Assembly: GCF_014863585.1 (NCBI RefSeq)
Contig: NZ_CP062253.1
Location: 2,134,501-2,198,500 of the forward strand
Direction: 5' to 3'
Length of the DNA: 64,000 bases
DNA from: Pseudomonas gozinkensis
GTDB taxonomy: Bacteria > Pseudomonadota > Gammaproteobacteria > Pseudomonadales > Pseudomonadaceae
Positions 58,663-64,000 of the stretch are shown here, piece by piece. The notes under the pieces are model-generated. The model did not search any database, was not told where the DNA came from, and worked only from the letters and a program-made list of their open reading frames with translations. The position numbers were made by a program, and so were the translations under genes. Each line of letters opens with the position of its first letter. Position 1 is the stretch's first letter.

Positions 58663-60105
58663 ATGCTGTCTCTGCTCACCGATCATCCGTTGTTTTGCGC
58701 CTTGATCCTGATCCTCATCGATCTCGGTCTGTGGCGTCTGATCAGCTCCCACGGCAGCGCGTGGAAACTGTTGGTGCGGGTGCTGATTTTTGCCCTGTTC
58801 AGCATTTTGCTGTTCAACGAAGGGCTCAACCCGATGGAGCCTGCGCCGTGGGCCGACAACGTACCGTTGCATCTGGCGGCGACCGGTTTGCAGATCGGCT
58901 GGTGGCTGTTCGGTGCGCGCACCCTGACGGTGTTGATCGGCGCGGTGATGATGCAGCGGGTCGGGCACACCGGGCGGTTGTTGCAGGATCTGCTGGGCGC
59001 GGTGATCTTCCTGATTGCGATCATCGCAGCGCTGGCCTACGTGCTGGACCTGCCGGTCAAAGGCGTGCTGGCAACGTCCGGGGCGTTGGCGATCATCGTC
59101 GGTCTGGCGTTGCAGAGCACCTTGAGTGACGTGTTTTCCGGGATCGTGCTCAACACCACCAAGCCTTATCAACTGGATGACTGGATTTCCATCGACGGCA
59201 CCGAAGGCCGGGTCACCGACATCGACTGGCGTGCCACGCGCCTGCAAACCAGTCAGGGCAGCATGGCGGTCATCCCCAACTCGCTGGCGGCCAAGGCCAA
59301 GATCATCAACTTCAGCCGGCCGAGCAATATGTTCGGGGTTGCCGTCAGCGTGCAGGTCAGTCCCCATGCGCGGCCCAGTTCGGTGATCGATGCCCTGGAA
59401 CGGGCGATGCAGGGTTGTCGCCAATTGCTGGAGAGCCCCGCGCCGAGCGTCGCGCTGAAGAGCTCCAGCAGCGCCGGCGCCGAATATGAAATCAGCGGAT
59501 TCGTCGCCTCGATGAGCGAAAAGCGCGTGGTGCGCAATCAGCTGTTCGACCTGGCGTACCGGCACCTGCAAGCGTCCGGGGTCAATCTGCTGTCGAGCGA
59601 TGAGCCGGGCATGCCGAGCAATCTCTCGCGCCCCCGGTCGCTGCTCGACAGCTCGCCGATTTTCTCCACGCTGCGTCAGGAAGAGAAGGAAACCTTCAGC
59701 CAGAACATGACCCTGCAGACCTTCCGTGCCGGCGAGATGATTCTCGCGGGCGGCGAAGTCAGCGATCACCTGTTCATCATCGAGTCCGGCGTGGTCTCGG
59801 TGACGCTCAAGCGCCACGGCACGCCGTTCGAGTCCGGGCGGATGGGCCCGGGTGAGGTGATCGGCGAGGCGGGGATTCTGTCCGATACGTCATTGCCGGC
59901 CGACTTCTCCGCCAAGACCTTCTGCGCGCTGTACCGCATCGAGAAGTCTTATCTCAAGCCGTGCCTGGATGCCCGTCACGACATCAACGATGCGATGCAG
60001 GCGCTGCTCGATTTCCGACTGCACAAGGCGCAATCCCTGACGGAAGAAACGCCGGTGGCGGTGCCGAAAAAAGGTTTCCTGCAATGGCTGCGCAACCGCG
60101 TCTGA
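58663..60105 (+). CDS. MscS-type mechanosensitive channel with C-terminal cyclic-nucleotide-binding domain
   Basis: 480 aa. Four membrane segments in the first ~180 residues, the last being the glycine/alanine-rich pore helix of the MscS family (GVLATSGALAIIVGLALQSTLSD). The beta domain follows (GRVTDIDWRATRLQT, VIPNSLAA), then ~345-450 a cNMP-binding fold (FRAGEMILAGGEVSDHLFIIESGVVSV, GPGEVIGEAGILSD). Channels of this fusion class are cyclic-nucleotide-gated and usually little responsive to tension (family knowledge). ATG 58663 has CGGAG upstream. The phosphate-cassette Arg of high-affinity cAMP sites is not obvious (…ILSDTSLPADFSAKTF), so ligand binding is uncertain. Confidence 0.9.
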   Translation: MLSLLTDHPLFCALILILIDLGLWRLISSHGSAWKLLVRVLIFALFSILLFNEGLNPMEPAPWADNVPLHLAATGLQIGWWLFGARTLTVLIGAVMMQRVGHTGRLLQDLLGAVIFLIAIIAALAYVLDLPVKGVLATSGALAIIVGLALQSTLSDVFSGIVLNTTKPYQLDDWISIDGTEGRVTDIDWRATRLQTSQGSMAVIPNSLAAKAKIINFSRPSNMFGVAVSVQVSPHARPSSVIDALERAMQGCRQLLESPAPSVALKSSSSAGAEYEISGFVASMSEKRVVRNQLFDLAYRHLQASGVNLLSSDEPGMPSNLSRPRSLLDSSPIFSTLRQEEKETFSQNMTLQTFRAGEMILAGGEVSDHLFIIESGVVSVTLKRHGTPFESGRMGPGEVIGEAGILSDTSLPADFSAKTFCALYRIEKSYLKPCLDARHDINDAMQALLDFRLHKAQSLTEETPVAVPKKGFLQWLRNRV

Positions 60106-60109
60106 GCGC

Positions 60110-60697
60110 TCAGCCCAGGCCGTAATCCGCCAGTTTGCGTTCCAGGTTCTGGCGCACCTGCGGCCATTCGTCATCAATGATGCTGAAGCGCACCGAGTTG
60201 CGCTTGCGGCCGTCCGGCATGATCCGTTCGTGGCGGACGATGCCTTCCTGTTGTGCGCCGAGGCGCAGGATCGCGTTGCGCGACTTCTGGTTGTTTTCGT
60301 CGGTGGTGAACTGCACGCGCACGCAATCGAGCACCTCGAACGCGTGGCGCAGCATCAGGTACTTGGCCTCGGTGTTGACAAAGGTCTTCTGAAAGCGTGC
60401 CGAAATCCAGCTGCTGCCGATCTCCAGCTTGCGGTTGAGCGGGTCGATCTTCCAGAACCGGGTCGAGCCGATCACTTCGCCGGTTTCCTTCAGCACGATG
60501 ACAAACGGCATGACCGTCCCTGCCTCGCGGCCGTCGAGGGCCTTTTTCAGGTAAGCGTCGACGGTGGTGGCCGACGGCACCACGGTGACCGTCAGATTCC
60601 ACAGTTCACCGTCAGCGGCAGCGTGGAGCAGGGCATCGGCGTCGGTGTATTGAAGCGGGCGCAGGATGATGCCCTGGCCTTGCAGCGTGGTTTGCAT
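60110..60697 (-). CDS. GNAT family N-acetyltransferase (RimJ/RimL-like)
   Basis: 195 aa from 60697 (MQTTLQGQGIILRPLQYTDADAL). Acetyl-CoA-dependent acetyltransferase fold; TRFWKIDPLNRKLEIGSSWIS, NTEAKYLMLRHAFEVLDCVRVQFTTDENNQ (opening) and SRNAILRLGAQQEGIVRHERIMPDGRKR are typical of RimJ/RimL-type enzymes that acetylate protein N termini or small amines. Substrate unknown. It converges on the channel gene, with 4 bp between stops. The frame stays open to 60994, but that part is not acetyltransferase-like. Confidence 0.88.
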   Translation of the reverse strand: MQTTLQGQGIILRPLQYTDADALLHAAADGELWNLTVTVVPSATTVDAYLKKALDGREAGTVMPFVIVLKETGEVIGSTRFWKIDPLNRKLEIGSSWISARFQKTFVNTEAKYLMLRHAFEVLDCVRVQFTTDENNQKSRNAILRLGAQQEGIVRHERIMPDGRKRNSVRFSIIDDEWPQVRQNLERKLADYGLG

Positions 60698-60814
60698 GTG
60701 GGGATTCTCGGCGATCGGGCGAGGGCTTATTACGCCGTACGGGAAGGATCCGACGCAACCGTCGCGGTGGGCGGATGTCACAGTTTTTATCGGTGAATGG
60801 CAGGAACCCGGACG

Positions 60815-61609
60815 ATGAAAAAAATGCGCATTGCCACGTTCAACGTCAACGGCCTGCGGGCTCGACTGCCGAATCTGCTGGAGTGGCTCAGGCGCGAGCA
60901 GCCGGACATCGTCTGTTTGCAGGAACTCAAGCTGGTGGACAGCGCATTTCCTGCCGCCGATCTGGAGGCCGCCGGTTATGGCGCCATCTGGCACGGTCAG
61001 GCGTCATGGAACGGCGTGGCGATTCTTGCCCGCGATGCGCAACCGCTGGAGAGCCGGCGCGGGCTGCCCGGCGATCCCGACGATAAACACAGCCGCTACC
61101 TCGAAGCGGCGGTGCACGGCGTGTTGGTGGGGTGCCTGTATCTGCCCAATGGCAACCCGCAACCGGGGCCGAAGTTCGACTACAAACTGGCCTGGTTCGA
61201 GCGCCTGATCAAATACGCCAGGGATCTGCAAAGCAGCGATCACCCGGTGGTGCTGGCCGGCGATTACAACGTGGTGCCCACCGATCTGGATATCTACAAC
61301 ACCCGTTCGTGGCTCAAGGACGCGTTGTTGCAACCGGAGAGCCGCGAGTGCTATCAGCGCCTGCTGGAACAGGGCTGGACCGATTCGTTGCGGCATCTGT
61401 ATCCCGAAGACCGGCTGTATACGTTCTGGGATTATTTCCGCCAGCACTGGCAGAAGAACTCCGGGCTGCGGATCGATCACCTGCTGCTCAATCCGACCCT
61501 GAGCCCTTATCTGCACGAGGCCGGTGTGGATGCCTGGGTGCGCAACGAACCGCATGCCAGCGACCACGCGCCGACGTGGATTCGCATCGATTCGCGTAAA
61601 AGACGCTAG
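60815..61609 (+). CDS. xthA: Exodeoxyribonuclease III (AP endonuclease family)
   Basis: 264-aa exonuclease III/EEP-fold enzyme for base-excision repair (AP endonuclease, 3'-5' exonuclease). Motifs: IATFNVNGLRARL, CLQELKL (metal Glu), HGQASWNGVAIL, GDYNVVPTDLDIYN, LRIDHLLL and ASDHAPTW (catalytic Asp-His). Start taken at MKKMRIATF (60815), with AGGA upstream; ATG 60797 adds six residues. Confidence 0.9.
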   Translation: MKKMRIATFNVNGLRARLPNLLEWLRREQPDIVCLQELKLVDSAFPAADLEAAGYGAIWHGQASWNGVAILARDAQPLESRRGLPGDPDDKHSRYLEAAVHGVLVGCLYLPNGNPQPGPKFDYKLAWFERLIKYARDLQSSDHPVVLAGDYNVVPTDLDIYNTRSWLKDALLQPESRECYQRLLEQGWTDSLRHLYPEDRLYTFWDYFRQHWQKNSGLRIDHLLLNPTLSPYLHEAGVDAWVRNEPHASDHAPTWIRIDSRKRR

Positions 61610-61710
61610 CAGCTGATTGGTTAATTCAATTGTCGATTCGATGCCCGGATCCCGTATACATGGCGACCATCGGCGGAACGATCCGCGCCCCCATGCAAAA
61701 GGACCCGGCA

Positions 61711-62538
61711 ATGAGCGAGCCACGCCTGACGAATCTCCAACAGTACCTGCAACGCCTGGGCTTCGATGCGCCCCCGGCACCGACCCTTGAAACCTTGCGT
61801 CTGTTGCAACTGCGCCATACCGGCGCCTTTCCTTTCGAAAACCTGTCGACACTCAGCGGCGAACCCGTCCTGATCGATCTGCCCTCCATCGAACGCAAAG
61901 TTTTGAGCGGCGCCCGGGGCGGTTACTGCTACGAGCTGAACAATCTGTTTCTGGCCTTGTTGCTGGAGCTGGGGTTCGATGCGCGGGGCATCAGCGGGCG
62001 TGTGGTCATGAACCAGCCAGAGGGCAGCTGGACGGCGCGCACTCACCGCTTGAGCCTGGTGACCATTGACGACGTGCGTTACATCACCGACGTCGGCTTC
62101 GGCGGCATGGTGCCGACCGCGCCGCTGTTGCTCGATACAGAAGCCGAGCAATCCACGCCGCACGAACCGTATCGCATCGAAGTGCAGGCCGATGGCTACA
62201 TGCTGCGGGCCAGGGTCGCCGGCGAATGGAGGCCGATGTACCTGTTCGACCTGCAACGTCAGGAAGACATCGATTACACCCTCGGCAACTGGTACGTCTC
62301 GACTCACCCGGACTCGCCATTTGCCCAGCGCCTTATGGTCGCGCGTACCGGCGACGGCTGGCGACGCACACTGAACAACGGCAGTTTCGCCATCCACCGC
62401 ATCGGTGCCGAGAGCGAGCGGCGTGAAGTGATGGATGTCGATGAACTGATCGAACTGCTGGAAAAGGAGTTCGGCCTGAGCTTGCCGCACCAGCCCGGTG
62501 CGCGCGAGGCGCTGGCGCGCTTGATTCAGCCGGTTTGA
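61711..62538 (+). CDS. Arylamine N-acetyltransferase
   Basis: 275-aa NAT of the common bacterial length. Catalytic triad readable: C73 in RGGYCYELN, H112 in RTHRLSLV, D127 in ITDVGFGG; N-terminal HTGAFPFENLS is also a family mark. It transfers acetyl from acetyl-CoA to arylamines and hydrazines in the cytoplasm. Start at 61711 (MSEPRLTNL) with AAGGA upstream; earlier in-frame starts extend to 61630. Confidence 0.92.
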   Translation: MSEPRLTNLQQYLQRLGFDAPPAPTLETLRLLQLRHTGAFPFENLSTLSGEPVLIDLPSIERKVLSGARGGYCYELNNLFLALLLELGFDARGISGRVVMNQPEGSWTARTHRLSLVTIDDVRYITDVGFGGMVPTAPLLLDTEAEQSTPHEPYRIEVQADGYMLRARVAGEWRPMYLFDLQRQEDIDYTLGNWYVSTHPDSPFAQRLMVARTGDGWRRTLNNGSFAIHRIGAESERREVMDVDELIELLEKEFGLSLPHQPGAREALARLIQPV

Positions 62539-62559
62539 AACCTAAGGTTTTGCCTCCGG

Positions 62560-62871
62560 CTACAGCACCCGCCGTATCTCGTTCACGGCTGCCGACAGTT
62601 TTTTCTCGAGGCTCTTGAGGTCGGTAGCGGTGATGCCTTGCTTGAATTGTCCGCTGGAATGCTCGGGTTCATCGGTTGCGCCACGGCTGCCAAGCAATGC
62701 GTGGCGCAGGGTGTTGTTGATTACCGTCTGATAGCCGTAGCCCTCGCTTTCAGCGGCCTCGCGCGCGGCTTCGATCACCGCGTCATCGAGCATGATGGTG
62801 ATGCGGGTCTTGCCCTTGGCGGGCGCGATGGCGCCGCGTTTACCCTGGCTGAAATCGTATTCGTCCTTCAT
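62560..62871 (-). CDS. BrnA-like CopG/ribbon-helix-helix antitoxin
   Basis: 103-aa small protein. TRITIMLDDAVIEAAREAAESEGYGYQTVINNTLRHAL is the ribbon-helix-helix core of BrnA-type antitoxins (MLDDAVIEAAREAA is diagnostic in style); the charged C-terminal tail has LKSLEKKLSAAVNEIRRVL. Such proteins repress their own promoter and neutralise BrnT RNase. AGAGGTGATC precedes the ATG. Immediately upstream on the same strand is only a 41-codon BrnT-like remnant, so this may be an orphan antitoxin. Confidence 0.8.
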   Translation of the reverse strand: MKDEYDFSQGKRGAIAPAKGKTRITIMLDDAVIEAAREAAESEGYGYQTVINNTLRHALLGSRGATDEPEHSSGQFKQGITATDLKSLEKKLSAAVNEIRRVL

Positions 62872-62965
62872 TGATCACCTCTGCGCAAATTTGCCATCGC
62901 TCGTCGGGCTCGAATGCGTTGGCAGCATTCTTGCTTTTGTCGAACTGAATCTTGAATGACTTCAT
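62840..62965 (-). pseudogene. Collapsed BrnT-like toxin remnant
   Basis: A 41-codon frame overlapping the start of the BrnA-like gene. It opens MKSFKIQFDKSKNAAN, which looks like the BrnT N terminus (FxxDxxKxxxN), then jumps to unrelated residues and stops within the antitoxin gene. Full BrnT proteins are about 90-100 aa, so most of the toxin seems deleted. No good ribosome site. The reading as a BrnT relic is inference. Confidence 0.45.
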
Positions 62966-62986
62966 TATGCATACTTTATATGTATA
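62966..62986. promoter_or_regulatory. Candidate BrnA operator
   Basis: AT-rich inverted repeat TATGCATAC-TTT-ATATGTATA (7 of 9 pairs) directly upstream of the toxin remnant, where BrnA-type antitoxins autoregulate. Confidence 0.4.
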
Positions 62987-63140
62987 AAAAGGGTGCGGCC
63001 GCGCCGTCGGTCGCCATGAACACTTCAGCCTAGGTGGATAAAACGTGAGGTTAGTTGACGATGTATTGCCGGATTTGTGGGGGATGAAAGCAGCGGGATA
63101 GAAGGTTGGGTGGCTAGCTAACCATTATGTGACTGATAAG

Positions 63141-63184
63141 TTGTATACAAGTCTATGGACATTTGTCCTGACTCTTGCATACAG
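63141..63184. promoter_or_regulatory. Candidate GntR-type operator pair before the permease gene
   Basis: Perfect palindrome TTGTATACAA (63141-63150) and a degenerate copy TTGCATACAG (63175-63184), start-to-start spacing 34 bp, about three helical turns. They lie 35-80 bp before the permease start. The TnGTnnACnA form fits FadR/VanR-type GntR regulators; the regulator is not in the window. Confidence 0.45.
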
Positions 63185-63219
63185 TGTGCGCATAACAAAA
63201 ACCAGGGAACTCCCCCACC

Positions 63220-64000
63220 ATGAAAACGCCCCATGTTTCACACCAACGGCCCGAGGACGAGAATCTCGGGGTCGGCGCGAATATGGCTTACGGCCTGCAA
63301 CACGTTCTGACCATGTATGGCGGTATCGTCGCGGTGCCGCTGATCATCGGTCAGGCCGCCGGGCTTTCGCCGGCGGACATCGGTCTGTTGATTGCTGCTT
63401 CATTGTTTGCGGGGGGGCTGGCCACGTTGCTGCAAACCCTGGGTTTACCGTTTTTCGGATGTCAGTTGCCGCTGGTGCAGGGCGTGTCGTTCTCCGGCGT
63501 TGCCACGATGGTGGCGATTGTCAGCAGTGGCGGGGAGGGCGGGTTCCAGTCGGTGCTTGGCGCCGTGATTGCGGCGTCGCTGATCGGCTTGCTGATCACG
63601 CCAGTGTTCTCGCGAATCACCAAGTTCTTCCCGCCGCTGGTCACGGGTATCGTGATCACCACCATCGGCCTGACGCTGATGCCGGTGGCCGCACGCTGGG
63701 CCATGGGCGGCAACAGTCACGCGCCTGATTTCGGCAGCATGCAGAACATCGGTCTGGCGGCGGTCACACTGGTGCTGGTGTTGCTGCTGAGCAAGGTCGG
63801 CAGCTCCACCATCTCGCGTCTGTCGATCCTGTTGGCCATGGTGATCGGCACCGTGCTGGCGGTGTTCCTCGGCATGGCGGACTTCTCCAGCGTCACCCAG
63901 GGCCCGATGTTCGGCTTCCCGACGCCGTTCCATTTCGGCATGCCGACCTTCCACTTCGCTGCGATCCTGTCGATGTGCATCGTGGTCATGGTGACCCTGG
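63220..64000 (+). CDS. NCS2 family nucleobase (xanthine/urate/uracil) permease, 3'-truncated by the window
   Basis: The first 260 codons of a nucleobase:cation symporter-2 protein; the frame is open to the window edge. NANMAYGLQHVLTMYGGIVAVPLIIG-like opening (NMAYGLQHVLTMYGG seen), FFGCQLPLVQGVSFSGVATM and TGIVITTIGLTLMPVA are family motifs, with about seven membrane segments so far. It is an inner-membrane proton or sodium symporter for purines or uracil; the QH in the first helix is the NCS2 mark, and xanthine or uric acid is the likely substrate (inference). ATG 63220. Confidence 0.88.
   Translation, partial: MKTPHVSHQRPEDENLGVGANMAYGLQHVLTMYGGIVAVPLIIGQAAGLSPADIGLLIAASLFAGGLATLLQTLGLPFFGCQLPLVQGVSFSGVATMVAIVSSGGEGGFQSVLGAVIAASLIGLLITPVFSRITKFFPPLVTGIVITTIGLTLMPVAARWAMGGNSHAPDFGSMQNIGLAAVTLVLVLLLSKVGSSTISRLSILLAMVIGTVLAVFLGMADFSSVTQGPMFGFPTPFHFGMPTFHFAAILSMCIVVMVTL

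Overview
The window is a stretch of a fluorescent Pseudomonas chromosome (P. fluorescens complex). The evidence is high GC with strong third-position GC, a nearly complete pyoverdine locus in Pseudomonas-type order, and Pseudomonas-type palindromic repeats. About three quarters of it (1-48424) is the peptide-side-chain, maturation, uptake and export part of the pyoverdine siderophore system. The rest is housekeeping and accessory genes.

Pyoverdine region. Three co-directional NRPS genes (1-10256, truncated by the window edge; 10256-23782; 23779-27009) are translationally coupled. A fourth, terminal NRPS gene carrying the thioesterase lies on the opposite strand (30004-34167), behind pvdE. Specificity-pocket residues read by eye suggest this order: Lys (D), an unassigned residue possibly of hydroxyornithine type (D), Ala, Gly, Thr (D-allo), Ala-like, beta-hydroxy-Asp, and a last residue with an acidic pocket. 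The Asp module is split. Its condensation domain and a TauD/SyrP-type hydroxylase end one protein. A catalytically degenerate condensation-like (interface) domain plus A(Asp)-T form the next. Then come fpvA (receptor), pvdE (ferribactin exporter), pvdO-pvdN-pvdM and pvdP (periplasmic maturation), pvdR-pvdT-opmQ (tripartite efflux), an ECF sigma gene of FpvI type, and pvdA (ornithine N5-hydroxylase). I found five sites matching the PvdS iron-starvation box (TAAAT-N16-CGT, one with a mismatch), before pvdE, pvdM, pvdP, pvdR and pvdA, and a Fur-like box before the sigma gene. The pvdE box sits inside the hairpin that appears to terminate the pvdMNO transcript. No fpvR gene lies between pvdR and the sigma gene.

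Flanking region (48425-64000). A 104-bp palindromic repeat is followed by a roughly 450-nt structured leader and mgtA-mgtC (Mg2+ transport ATPase and MgtC). Next are a LuxR-type response regulator and a BvgS-type hybrid sensor kinase, dkgB (aldo/keto reductase), a pirin, an MscS-type channel with a cyclic-nucleotide-binding domain, a GNAT acetyltransferase, an exonuclease III, an arylamine N-acetyltransferase, a BrnA-like antitoxin with what looks like a collapsed BrnT toxin, and the start of an NCS2 purine/uracil permease that runs off the right edge.

How the genes work together. PvdA supplies N5-hydroxyornithine. The NRPSs build the acylated peptide, PvdE moves ferribactin to the periplasm, and PvdP, PvdM, PvdN and PvdO mature it there. 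PvdRT-OpmQ export or recycle pyoverdine, and FpvA brings the iron complex back and signals through its N-terminal domain to the ECF sigma factors.
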